The notes under the pieces are model-generated. The model did no database searches. It was not told the DNA's origin and worked only from the letters and a program-made list of their open reading frames with translations. A stretch of 64,000 nt of DNA from Cryptomeria japonica (Eukaryota; Streptophyta; Pinopsida; Cupressales; Cupressaceae), in NCBI RefSeq assembly GCF_030272615.1, contig NC_081408.1, positions 769,205,336-769,269,335 on the forward strand. Direction: 5' to 3'. Made by a program: the position numbers and the translations under genes. Positions 46,873 through 59,700 of this stretch are shown one piece after another. The first letter of the stretch is position 1; every line of letters begins with the position of its first letter.

Positions 46873-49800
46873 GGATTGGCAGGTATAAGTTAATACACCC
46901 TATAGAAACCATTGATTATTTGTTTGCTTTCTCTTTACACCCATCTTGGAGTGGTTTAATAATAAGCCAGGTTTTAGCAGCTATATTTTGTCAAAACTTT
47001 GGTTTTTTTCTCACCTAAACTAGCTTGACATCCACATGGTATAGCTCATTCCACTTTCTCAGCCCTCCTATATGCTTTAAGTGACAAGGAAGACTATTTT
47101 TCTGAGTTTTTGAAACTCCAAAATTACCAGGAAAACAAACTTGCTCAGTTTTTGAAACCTCTACATTAGCAGCAACTCTAATACAATTATCAGTATTTGA
47201 GGCCCTAGTTGGCCTTATTCAAATTTAAATCTCAACATCAACTTTAGGGCCGAATTCTTCATCAACATTACCCTCAATGATGAATTTGGGGAAAAAGCAT
47301 GACCCATTCTTATCAATCCATGCAATGGACCTATTGGTTCCCCAACAGGTTTACAGTACAAGAGGCAGAAACCAAGTTGATTCTTCAAATACTCATGGAG
47401 AAGGCAACTCCAACTATTAAAATCCTTGAGAACTTGGACCAATTGACAAGGATTGTGCTAATCCTTCTACACTTTGGGATTTGCAAGACCTGGGAGGGTG
47501 ATCCCTTTGCAAATTTGTGATCTTTGCGCCACACTCATGAATTATGCTAAAAAAAGTAGATAATCTTATATACGGGCTCAACGGCAGGGAGAATACTCAA
47601 GAATGATGAATTCTTCAGTGATCCTCAACCTTATCTGGAGCATGAGATAGTAGGACACCTCAAACATACATAAAAACTTGGAAATATGTCTTGATTTTAA
47701 TGATTTATGACAAATCATAAGTGAAACAGACAAGAAATTGATAACCTAATGACATTTGGTAGCATATGCAAGTGCCTTACTCCATTGGGCTCTGAGTTTC
47801 TGAAATATCATTGAAACATGAAAAAAATTTATCTAATAGTTGATTAAATCTTAAACAATATTGCCTTACAGTATCATTTTATTTGCAATTTCTTACCTGA
47901 ACTACTTATCAAATTCTAGTACAAGCTTTATCCCTCTATAATCTCATTCAAGCATTTTAATTAACTCCTTGGATTAAAGCATGAAATGAAAAATTACATA
48001 CATCATAACAATGCAACAAGCAAATGAAACCCTTGATTCCATTAATTCAAAAAGAAGATAAAATCATACATAGGAGAGTAAGGATTTTGAAATTATATCT
48101 GTATTAACTTCAAAAGCTATCTTTTATCAAATAACCGAATACATTTGATTTACAGAAGAACCCATTTGAAATTTGAAAGTAGTGACTATCTTCTATTTTT
48201 CTCTACAAAATGACATTACAATTCTTTACTATTTACTCATGACTTCTCAAAACTGGAACCTAATCCTACAGATTGAACCTACACAAGAGACCCTATTCAG
48301 AGATTTTGGAGCCCTTTCTAATGGCCTTGATTTCCCTTTTATAGAAAATAAGGGAGCAACAAGCTTGAGGCCAAGAGACACATGTCATGTGAATGAACAA
48401 GCCAATAAAGCCATATGCAATTCTATTACAAAATATTCCTTAAAACTACCCATACACTGGCACCTGTGATAAAATAGAATCACAATTTGTAACTAAACAT
48501 TGGTAGAAACAAAAGTGCTTGAGTCATGCCATTATCATCCTAATATCTTCAATCGGATTATGAGATACTTCGTTCTGTCCTACACAATATTTCCCTTCCC
48601 AGAAGGGAAATTGGATCCTGGAAAGAAGTAAAATCACCCCCAAACTAGAGGAAGATCTCCAACCTTTATGCCCAGGATTAGAGAAAGTGGAAGGAGAAGC
48701 TTAAGGGGAAACATAATATGTTGGGGAGGGGTCACAACTTCCATGTCGTCACAGAGACAACTGGCTTCCTCTCCCCACTCAAACAAATCCTTTTTTCATT
48801 CCCTCGTGGGCTCCTTTCTCAAACCCCTTGCCAGCTAGTGGTAAAGTACAAGCAGAGGATGTATCATTATTGGTTTTTTTTGATAAGAAATGGTTTTCAC
48901 ACCCCCTCTGACAATCCTTCAAACTTTCACAACCCCTCTAACAATAAGAAAACTCACACAAGAGAAAGAACATCCATCCTGTATCAACAAGCACACAACA
49001 AATCCATGCATGATACTGCTCAAACATCATCTTCTTCAGTGATGAAAATTGCTCTTCAAAAAGAAAAGAGGCTTCTTTTCTCTTCTACCAACTGAACTAC
49101 CACCTTATTGTATTTATAATCAATATCACTTCACTTGGTGGTGTCTGTTCATGCAAAAACAATCTTCCTAAATGTTTGCTTCTATCTATTCACCATGCTA
49201 GCTGTGAACTAGGGAAATCATGCATGTCAGACCCAGGACATTGTCGAATTCCAACTTTTTCACAAGGAAAATCAATCCACTACTTTTCTGTCAAGATTCA
49301 CCTCACATGGATGATTTTGTTTTGATCTTTTGGTCCTGGGATTGCGCAACTTTGCTTCAAAATTCTTTTAAAACTCCGGACTATCCTCTTTTAGATCTTC
49401 TCAAAGAAGGCTTTTTTGACTTTATCCCTCCGTAAGAATGCTTGACAACAAGTAGCCTCTGATTTTACCAAGAAATCCGTGATCTTTCATTTCCAACTCA
49501 GAGGTTATCCAAATTTTCTTATGCCTCTAAAATTGTTGTCCTTGCTTGTCAAATCAATTTTGACTTAATACAAACCTTCAGAAAACTACCCTTATGAAAT
49601 GAGTCGGCATCCAATTGTCCTACCTTGTCACTATTTTCTCCAAGTTGACAAGCTTGCACTCTATCCATTCTAACTTTCCCACGTAGATAACATACCACAC
49701 CTTTACAACACCCTTATAAAAATTGTTTGAAACTTCATCGTAGATCCTATCCATCTTGGCGAATCACACAATCATTGTCGGTCAATCTGACATTGGCCTT

Positions 49801-50752
49801 CCATGTGGAAAATGAGTCCATCCAAAGTATGACTTGGCATAGCCAACTCACTGCTTACTTTACCTCGGTCAGTGACCCCACCATCGGCTTTTCCTAGCCC
49901 AACTTGGACACATGGAATCATCTCGTGATGTCGCGGTCCATAATCCCCTTGCATCTCTTGATCGCGAGGTTACGAGGGTCATTGGATCGGCTCACTTTAC
50001 CTGTCAGCCATAATGACCGCCTTCTTAAGACCCTTAATAGTCGAGCAAATTTTTTGCATAAATTAAAACATCTGCGTCCATACAAGCACGTGCAGATTGA
50101 TGAACCATTAGTAGTCTGGACTTTACTTATTGGGGAACTAGTAACAACAAATATTGCAAAGGTTTAACTGCCAGCTTAACCGCCCCGCCGAAGACACATG
50201 GCATAATCTCATGATGCCACAGTCCTTACGAGTTGTAGGATTTGCTCACGGTTTAGCTGTCGACCGCAATATTAAAACATTAGACTTACAAAAAAACAAA
50301 GGGGTTGGCTGAAATGCTAAACGAGGTTCACCTAAGATAATACAGGTAAGAACGACTTACGGGATAAAATGGCCTCGCTGACGACGACACGACCCTCAAG
50401 CCTTAAGACAAAAAGGTAATGCAAAATTATAAAAAGCCTAGGTTTTTCCCACAATATTTAATTATAAAAGCATAAAATCCTAAACCCCAAAGGTAGGAAC
50501 AGAGAATAAAATTAATCTAGAATGACCAATATTTTGACTAAGGCATGAAAAATTTTGCATAGTCATTTTTAGGACTATCAAGACCTTTGACAACCTGCCC
50601 TAAAGTCTATTTACAGCATTTGCAAAAAATCAACAAGATATGGTGAACCATCTATTACAAATTCTTGTTGTCTCTCTCCATGGAATCCTAAAATTTATTT
50701 CCTCTCACAATAACAATCGACCCTCTCCCAACTATCTCTCTCATTTGATGGA
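46873..50752. other. Long stretch without a supported gene
   Basis: Several ORFs of 60-125 codons occur on the plus strand, but none has a motif I recognise. A diverged direct repeat (GACACATGG.AT.ATCTC.TGATG and following) is seen at about 49907 and 50195. TCCCTTCCCAGAAGGGAAAT at 48591 is a small palindrome. Confidence 0.4.
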
Positions 50753-51571
50753 GTGCAAGTACCACCAAATAGGTATTTGTCAGATGTGTCTTCCTCAAGT
50801 GATGGAAATTCACAAAGAGAAGAGGAAAGCGAGACATGTAGTAGGTCTAAAAGAGGGAGATCAACTAGAGGTCAAAAGATTAGAAGAAAATTCCATAAAT
50901 GCATGGAATTGTTTGTTTCTCAATGGGGGTCATGTTATTATGATGATGAGAGCATAGAAGACATCGAGGTACCCTTGAGGTACAAACATCTATAGAAATA
51001 ATGGGTACCCAAGGAACTTCCTCCAATAAATACTAAATTTTGTGTTAATGGGAGGATATATCGCATAGTACCATCATCATTACATGGTTTGGGCCTATTT
51101 CCCATGGACGGCATAAAGGTCTATTACAACAAAGTTGTTGAATTGATGGAGTATGTCAGACCCTGTTGCAATTACAAAAATTGGATGTAGCTGGTTCAAT
51201 ATACATGAAGTATGCGTAGGTATGCACTGTTAGCAAATTATATACAACTAAAAGATAATGATCAAAGTAAAAGAGTGGCTATGTACATTGACAAAAGGCC
51301 AAAAGCAACAAGGAATATTGCAAGTTTTATAAATAGTACATGACTTAGGTCAACTTATAGGCAACCCAATTGCATATTCGAGGAGCGCAAGGGAAACCAT
51401 GTATTTGTATGTGCGATAAAATCAATAAGTGTAGGGGAAGAGCTGCTAATCGATTACAATTTGAATCACATAGATACAAACAAAGTTAATATCGTGGGGG
51501 TGGTGCGTACTTATATATACCATTTAAACCAACCTCCAATTAATGACTCCAATATACCATTTTATTATTAA
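50753..51571 (+). pseudogene. SET-domain protein fragment
   Basis: One frame is interrupted by five stops (TAG 50993, TAA 50999, TAG 51188, a TGA near 51208, TGA 51341) without frameshift. A Ser/Arg-rich stretch is followed at 51051 by SSLHGLGLFPMDGIKV, the usual start of a SET fold. After about 80 residues come IASFINST, RQPNCIFEE, VFVCAIKSISVGEELLIDYN and a VN-VG tail. The NC and GEEL..DY elements correspond to the cofactor- and substrate-binding core of lysine methyltransferases. The normal NHS.. motif reads as INST. Such proteins methylate histones in the nucleus. This copy cannot. It may be the relic of a gene or of a capture by a transposon. Confidence 0.65.
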
Positions 51572-52408
51572 GTTTTTTTGGTAAGTCTATTGGCTTCATT
51601 TCTCTAATGTTATTTTATATTTAATTTTTGTCACAATGCAACATTGATCCGACACATAGCACAGACCGGGATATAGCTTCAGGCACTTCTACCCAGTAGG
51701 TAAACCTCATTGTAATTGTACAAATTAGATACAAGCAAAATGCTATATTATTATGTTCTTGTCTTTGGGGTTTTGGATTAATTTTGATAATGTTACTAAT
51801 ATTCTTGTCACAGATGGATGTTCGGGGAAAGGCACCTATAGTAGTTGAAAACATCGATACAGAGGTGGACTCACTATTATGCGATGATGACATCACATAT
51901 TCTACAAACCCTACTGAAATGATAAGAAAGCCAAAAAAAAATTAATAAAGAAATTCTTAAATTGTTATTCATAGTCCCTCAAACTGATGAGATAAAAGAG
52001 AGGGTGAAACAATTGACAGAGAGAGCACAAAACTTGCAAGTAAGCAGTCATGAAATCTTTAATTATAACATAAGTTCATTCATGGTTTATATTTTATACT
52101 CTTTTATGTCATGAACTAAAATATGTACATGTTGTTTTTACAAGAATTTTTGCATCCTCATGAAGCTGGTGGCCATGATCAGGGTACTCCAAGTAGTTCA
52201 GGTGAATGTCCTGTGCATACACTAGCTCATATTTTTACATGTTCTTGTCCTTCTGTTAATGTGTTATTTCTCTTATATTTAATGTGTTAATCTTTAGGTG
52301 ATGTCCATGTTCCTATGCATTCACCACCTCATCCAACCTCATCATTGGCACCTATATTATCGACTACAATGTTAGCAACACGCAACATGCAGTCACTTGG
52401 ACTCACTT
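51572..52408 (+). pseudogene. Possible downstream exons of the SET-domain relic
   Basis: A candidate exon after a TTCTTGTCACAG acceptor (51812) reads MDVRGKAPIVVEN-IDTEVDS and runs into a Lys-rich stretch. Later text (52150-52210 and 52300-52370) is Pro/Ser/His-rich, with GGTGAATG donor-like and TTTAGGTGATG acceptor-like sites. These are splice-like signals only. The link to the SET fragment rests on position and strand. Confidence 0.3.
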
Positions 52409-52624
52409 GGACTCACTTGTGATAACCTGTAATTTTTCATTCAATATTTCCATGTTTTTGTCTTCCTCTCCAAGGACACTAGATATTTCTTGCAACTAAT
52501 TCTCAAGAATCTCCTTGGACTCACTTGTGATAACTTGTAATTTTTCATTCAATATTTCCATGCTTTTGTCTTCCTCTCCAAGGACACTAGATATTTCTTG
52601 CAACTAATTCTCGATAATCTCCTT
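52409..52624. repeat. Tandem duplication, 108-bp unit
   Basis: GATAAC(C/T)TGTAATTTTTCA starts at 52421 and 52529. The units continue through CTAGATATTTCTTGCAACTA with very few differences. Confidence 0.9.
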
Positions 52625-52729
52625 TTGTAAGGTGACTAGGTATTCATCAAGGGCCTCCATTTTCAATGGATGTGAATCATTGTCTTCCTTGATTACTAAA
52701 TTAACACCTTGATCATAACTTGTCACTAT

Positions 52730-53102
52730 TGTTACAAGTGTGGTTGTCATTGCACCAAAAGATCAACCTGTTCATGCTCGATACAACCACTAGACATATA
52801 GAATCCACAGGAGTTGGTTAAGCCATGTCACAAACCCAAGCATTGCACTATACAACACAAGGAGACCAAGGGCACACACCTTGCAACAATCCCTCCCAGT
52901 GTAAGCGAGGGGTTTGAAACTATGACAAATCTTTGATACCATTTGTTACAAGTGTGGTTGTCGTTGCACCAAAAGATTGACCTGTTAATGCCCAATACAA
53001 CCACTAGACTTATAGAATCCACAAGAGGTGGTTAAGCCATGTCACAAACCCGAGTGTTGCATTACACAACACAAGGAGACCAAGGGCACACACCTTGCAA
53101 CA
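52730..53102 (-). mobile_element. TRIM element (terminal-repeat retrotransposon in miniature), 373 bp
   Basis: Two direct repeats of exactly 159 bp (52730-52888 and 52944-53102) both begin TGTTACAAGTGTGG and end CACCTTGCAACA, with 14 differences by eye. The 55-bp interior has, on the minus strand, TGGTATCAAAG (52931-52941) two bases from the right repeat and GGGAGGGAT next to the left repeat. These are a Met-type primer site and a purine tract. Flanks ACTAT (52725-52729) and ACTAC (53103-53107) resemble a target duplication. No coding capacity. Confidence 0.8.
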
Positions 53103-54087
53103 ACTACCTCTTTGGTTTGAACATCCACTACCTCACTACATCCCTCCTTGGGCACATGGTATGTAAATTTGATATCCACAATAACAGATTGATTGTCAAG
53201 CTCAATTGTGTTATCTTCTTGCAACTCATCTCCCTCACCTTCAAATGATGTAGCAATGTCATGTTCATGTGTTCTTCTATACTCATCAGCTGCAAGGTAT
53301 GCACTCTAAATATTGTTAGTGATGCACTCATCTGGTGACTTAGGTATTACATATTGACATCTGAATTGATTGATAGCCTTTTGACATAATGGGAAAATAA
53401 ACTTTGAATGAGGGTCATTGTGAATCCTACACCACCAAGGTAGTAATATCCTTTCCAAGCCCAATTTCTCATCAAGATCAATTGATTTTCAATCAGCCCT
53501 TTGAACCTTGTAAACTTTTCATTACATCATAGAGCATCAAAACTATTAGACTCTATGATACCTCCATCTTAGCTAAATACCACAAAAATATTTTCCCTTG
53601 TAGTGCTAGCTCAATTCTTGACAAGAAAGTCAAGCAATGCATTCCATCATTTTTTGTAGTCTCGTGGATTCTACACTACCCTGATGATGCAAGTTTGGAC
53701 AAACTACATGGATTAAGTTGTGCATTCAAAGTCCACCATCATTAGGAAATATCAACATGTTGATCATCTTGCCCATGCAAATCATACAGCTATGGTTGCT
53801 CCATTGAGAAATCAATTTTTATTTTTTATTTTTTCATTTTGTATTTTTTACTTTTTTTGGATTTTTTTGAATAAGAGAGATCTAGCAATTCTCAAATTTG
53901 ATTTGAAATCTCAACTAGTTTTAGTCACAAAAGTTTTGAAAATTGAATGTATTCCTTCTTTTTGAAAGTACGGATAATATTCTAGTGATCGCCTTCTTTT
54001 CTTGTGCAAATTTTGTTGGCAACTGCTTCATAATATGACTTGATAATCTCCAATATCGACTGCTTCATTCTTATATTCACTATTCAG
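53103..54087. other. Non-coding stretch
   Basis: Contains a T-rich run at 53815-53870. No supported gene. Confidence 0.35.
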
Positions 54088-54107
54088 GCTCTCCTTCTAG
54101 TGCCAAT
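54088..54107 (-). promoter_or_regulatory. Possible primer binding site
   Basis: The minus strand reads TTGGCACTAGAAGGAGAGCC, two bases from an LTR-like end at 54110. The TGG start is right for a primer site. The tRNA is not identified. Confidence 0.35.
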
Positions 54108-54109
54108 TT

Positions 54110-55574
54110 TGTTGATGTGTTTTTTGTGTACTTTATACATAGATTAAAAATACCAAGGTCTATTATTCTCTCTCAAACAAAACCCTCTCTAATGCTGAAC
54201 TAAGTGATCACTTGAGGTGACTCCAAGGTTCCAAATGTTAGGTCGTGACATGTAGATAAGCTCAATGCTTTCACGTGATATTTTTGGAATCACAAAGGGG
54301 GACTTACATTGCTTCTTGAACTTTTTCTTGAATGCGGATGGAATGTGAAATTTACTTTAATTAAAAAGAGAGAAAAAGGATGAGGTTTTAGAGAGACTAC
54401 ACTACTCCTAAGATCAATAATAGCATCGGATCATGCTAGGATGGACACATTCCTTAACCAATCTTTGTTTTGCCATGTTACCAACAACTACACAAAACAG
54501 ATGCAATCTTCCAAGAAAATGAAAGGTTTTCATATCACAAGTCATTCACCCAAATACCCAATACACTAGTGCAACTTGAATAAACAAATCCATAATTTAA
54601 CTTAGCACATTTTAAATGTTAAAACTAACTATGCACTGCAATTGAAAATCATCCAATCACAAATAGTGTGAACCAAGGAATTATCAACATCCACATATTA
54701 CTCCATCACAATAAACGAGCTTCATCTAACATGAGGATACAATAAGAAATCATGAAATATGTAGAAGAAATAGCACATTCCACCATATCTTCAACAAAAA
54801 AAAAAATAATTTACAAACTTGGCAATAATATATGCCTTCTCCTCCTACTCTACTCTAACTATTTTCTTGCTACCTATTGCTCTCTACTAATTATTAACTA
54901 TTAACCTTTACAAATCAGGAGAGTAAACCTTATATAGTTCTCTCAATACAATTGAATGGTCTAGATCAATTCACATCAATGGCCAAGATTGAAAGATAGA
55001 AACCCTAATGAGGGTTTGTTACACCCATTACATAGCATGTAAGGGTTGACCAATGATATAATTACAATAAATGAAGACACATGTCCTTCCTTAAATATTG
55101 GCCAATGAAATTTGAGGTTAGGTACATCAAAATTTGTGCCTCCACGTGTGGTATTTATCCTCCTTGTTGGATGAGTTAAGTGCATTGAACTTGGATGCCT
55201 TTACTTGGAATGATGTGATTGGGTTGAAGATGACTAGGCGCCACCTTGGCTTACTCCACACCTTGGAACTCATCACAAATGTTTGTGATTTGATAAATAT
55301 CTCTTGATACTCAACATTTCCTAGCCCATGATAAATGAGATGATGGTGGGAGATATTCCCAAATTGCATCATCCTCTCTGACCTAATTACTTTGGCATTC
55401 TTTATCTCTTGTGTGGATAATCCTTCCTTATGATGTCTAGAAATTGTTCTTGGATTTCTCTCCATCTTTAATCTCTTATCCTAGATTACCTCCTTATCCT
55501 AACAAGTAATCTTGGATTTTCGACATAAATTCAAGATATTTAAATGTTCCTTCCTTGATGTTTATCTCTACACT
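54110..55574 (-). mobile_element. LTR-like segment, minus strand
   Basis: The left end is TGTTGATGTG on the plus strand. A minus-strand TATA box (CTATATAAGG) lies at 54929-54938, with about 820 bp of presumed R-U5 after it. The right end is set at TGTAGAGATAAAC (minus strand, 55574) only because it is the nearest TG-type start of the right kind. Treat that boundary as tentative. Confidence 0.4.
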
Positions 55575-55753
55575 TGGCTTAAAGCACCTTTCCTTTGATG
55601 TCTTCTCCCTCTCATGTTTCCTTCATGCTATCAATATGATGTTGAAGTCGTAAAGTGAATATGTTGATCTCCTCCTTTGCATTGTGTTGGGTCTCAAATC
55701 AATAGATTGGATAGGTTCTAAGGAAATGCCAACTCCTATGATCAAACCCTCCA

Positions 55754-55848
55754 ATTGACTTGGCCAACTTATAGAGTGAACCTATTTGGTTACTAACTCT
55801 CTCACTTTAGGCTCTGCAGGACCTAGGCAGGTATACCTATTCACTAGT
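55754..55848 (+). repeat. Conserved block shared with the LTR at 44181-44280
   Basis: TTGGCCAACTTATAGAGTGAA, TTACTAACTC.CTCACTTTAGG, TGCAG.ACCT and ACTATTCAC-like text match the minus strand of 44181-44280. Probably the U5 remnant of a second LTR of that family. Confidence 0.5.
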
Positions 55849-56750
55849 TGTTCCCTCAACCAATGCTTTTTATAGCAGATTCAGTGTCTCAATCTGGATT
55901 TCTCCTATCTCAGAATGGCATAAATTTCTAGGACGGAGATATAGCAAATGAGTTCAAGATTATTGTTGTAAAAGCTATTTGATCTTTGTGCTTAGAGTTT
56001 TATATGTATACACTATTGCCAACCTACTATATGCTTCTTACTCCATTACTCCTATTGTTTTAAAATAAAATATGATGAATACGGTGATAAGTGGTAATTT
56101 ATAAATGGCCAGTGCCTTCTTTGTTGTCTGGGCTACAGAGCCTTTATATTTCCTTAGGACTTATTGTGTGAACTTGTGAGACAGTTTTTAAACCCACCCT
56201 TTTATGGATCTGTCAGTTACTATTTCTTATGAGATCAATTGAATGCTTATATCATAAGTTTCTTGAATGAATTTAACCCTACCTTTAAGGGACCACCCAA
56301 GTAAGCACTGCAAAGAACAATTATAATTCACAAGAAGAACTTTTATTTCAACCTTATAACATACAACATGAATTTCACTAAAAGAATATGAATAACCTTA
56401 TCTCCTCTAGATAATATCACAAGCAACTGCCAACAACAAATGAAATAATCCACAACACATATGCAAAGAAAAGATGACTGATTATATTATGTATCCGTCA
56501 AAATTTGTATAACAGGAAACTTACAAGCTGTCATATATTACTATCTTCTTCCTATCATGTTTTTTCAGATGCTATTACAAAAAACCTCTCTCATATATAT
56601 ATGAGAGCAAATGCTATCTATGAAAAGACGTGTCTTTTCAAAATACTAACTGTCAGTTTGAACACTCCTAACAAACTTAAGTAAAAAGAGATTAAGCATC
56701 CCTAAATGATGAATGTAATCATCTTCTTTAAAAGTCTTGATCTTGATGCT
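55849..56750. other. Non-coding stretch
   Basis: Downstream flank of the copy c frame. No ORF or LTR end could be supported. Confidence 0.35.
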
Positions 56751-59700
56751 CTATTTCTTTAATTCTTCTCCCTGTGAAAGGTATTCGAATATCATCTGGT
56801 TGACAGTAGGGGCCATGTCTTTGCTTCGATCCAATCTTGACAGAGCTCGATCCTTGACGCTTATAAGTTCATTCTGCCATTCCTCCATAGATATTAATTC
56901 TCCTTCTTTATAAATCGAGGGCATTCCAATAGGGTTCCCATCATCCAATTCTTGAAGATCTCCTTTTAGCGCATCTTTGAATTTAACATGATTCTCCATA
57001 TACAAAGTCCCTTCTATTTTCTCTTCTAGTGTCATCACATCAACATTGCTTATTACTTCATGCAATCGTGCTTTTAACCTTTCATGCTCTCTTAATGCCT
57101 TTATGGTTCCAGTGTACACCCTCCAATAATGTTCAACATGTATGAGCATGATGTTGAACTTGTGTTCAATGATATCATTAACCATTTTATCCATCTTTTG
57201 TTGAATATTGCTCACCTGTTTGGTAGCCTTTTCTGCTTGATATTTCCAATACAGAACATCAGAGACATCATCCAAGCTTCATCCTATGGGATATGTAGCA
57301 TATTCATTTAAATGAGTCCCTGTCTCAAATTGCAATACCCTTGCTTGTAGCCTCTGATTTTCCTCTTTAGTTCTCTCATATAAACCCTTATAGGTAATGT
57401 TTTCCTTGACCAAAAACTCTGTCTGATCCAAATTTAATTTGGCTACATCTAAGTTTAATTTTGCAGTGACCCTAGGGTCCATCTTTCCTACCTGATGGAT
57501 CATAAGGTGTCCAAAGGTTTCTTCAATATCCACAATAATTGGTCTTTTTCCTCTCAGGTACAGTGCCCATTGTAAGAGAGCCTTTTGATCAGGATCATAT
57601 CCTGAGCCTATGAATAATTTATCTATCTCTTGAGGCAATACCTGTTGATTTAGGTCTTGCTTCTTCAAGAATCCATCAAACAGAAGTACTAAATTTATAT
57701 CCCAACCTGAAAAGATGATAACACTAGCCTCCTTTAATATTTTCCTCCCCTTCTCAGGGGTCATATCTTTCATGAGAGCATCTATCTCATCTTGTAGTCT
57801 TCTCATCTGCTCTTCTTCTAATCTTCCAGCCATACTTCATCTCACATGAGCCCCCTTATACTGGTATAAAAATGAAAGGAATTCTCCTGAGGCAGCAAAT
57901 CCATCATCCGCAACAAAGTCTTCATGCTCTGTCATCCTTATATCAACTATATCTTTGATATTAAATTCACCGGTTTCCACATCTACCTCTGCTTCAAAAC
58001 CAAGTGGATATTCTTCTCTAGGGGAGTCGGCAGGGATGCTACTAGTAGTTGATTTTGGTGACATGTGAGCCAATGTACTATCTTTTCCAGTGTTGACAAA
58101 ATGGAGGAACTGTGGGGGTACTCTATGCATAATCTCTACCTCATGCTGAAGTAGTTTTTTGGCTATCTCCAAAGGATCTTGGAGGTTTCCAAGTAGGTCT
58201 CCATCCACCATCCCCCTTGCTCTTTTCCACTTGAAAGCTTCCCAAGTCATCTCGCTTCTTTCTCTCAAAACCTTGGCCTCTTCCCTTTCAAGGTTCCTGA
58301 TTAAATCGTCTGGCATTTGAGCCACATGTATTCTAGCCTTTAGCTTCTGTGATGCCCTTGCAGTTTTTATATATCCCTCAGGATCAAAGTTCTCTCTAGG
58401 ATCACCCAGAGTCATGCCATAGTAATCTAACTTATTTTGAAGTAAATGATAACTTTTAGAACTTTTAGCAATGAAATCAGAAAACACCAGTAACCCTGGC
58501 ACAATAGATTGTTTACCAAAATTTGTGAGATGTTTGGCACTGACAGTAGACAGTTGTCTTATAATCTCTAGACTAGCCACCCTGTTTGGCACTGTAATTG
58601 GAAGCATGTATGGTTTTCCTTCATACCCGAATACCCTGATTTTTGTATGATTAAGGTGGCAATACCAATCACCCCAATTGTGATCAATCTGAGACTCTGG
58701 AGAGAAGTCTTTTGGCCTGAGGAATCTTTTGATTTCAGGAGACAAAGCATAATCTCTATGTTGTCCGAAGGCTGCACTAAGTGGTTTTACAAAATATTCC
58801 TGAAAGTGCCAATATTGGTTGTTTATAAATCTTTGATCCCATGTAGAAACCCACAGCTGGACTGGTTTCTTCAAACCATTTTTATCATAAGCTCTGATGC
58901 TAAAATCTTCTGACCAGAAATTGACTTCTTGTCCACAATAAAGAATAATGTGCATTAATAAGGAATACAATGAGAAATGAACATTTACAAGGTCTCCTTT
59001 TAACTTCTCCAACCCATGATTTAGGGCTTCTACAACATAAGTGGCATAGTCAAATGGCCTAGGGTCTTTTGATTGTAGATCAGCACAGAGAACCATAACC
59101 CCAATATCCATGAGAGGATGAGCTTCTAAGCCTAACACTTGGGCTACAACATAGTATGTATACTTGAAATACGGATGGAATTGGTTGACATCAAATGGCA
59201 CCTTGTCATCTTTACTGAAAGGAACTAAGGACTTTCCCATTTTTGGCCGGTGAATGGGTAGTCTCCATGTCCTATAGATGTTCTCTATGTTGAAGAACTC
59301 TTGCGACAATTTCTGCATGTCGATTTTCTCTTCTACCTCCCAGTCTAGATCAAACACCATGTCAATGGTCTATTTGTTAATTACCACCATAGGATTTCCT
59401 TGGTAGTCATATATGGTTTTGGTCTTTGGATCATAACAATCTACTAGGGCCTTCATTAATTCGACATCCACAAATACATTCGGGACTGCCAATTTCCCCA
59501 AATTTTTCTTCCACAGGTTACTCATGGGCTCAGGAGCATCCCTTCTCTTGTAACTAAATAAGAACAACTCATGTCCTCTAATTTCAGTCCATATGTCTCC
59601 TAAATGTTCAAATCTATCTTCCAACCCTTCCTCTTCACTTTTGATTTTTTTGGACCTCACACTAGATGTCAGGCACTGGTCTAACAGATCCTGAGCTAAA

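Noticed and set aside
47299-47520. 73-codon plus-strand ORF as a gene
   Set aside because: No motif, no neighbouring frame or splice support, and not longer than expected by chance in 64 kb.
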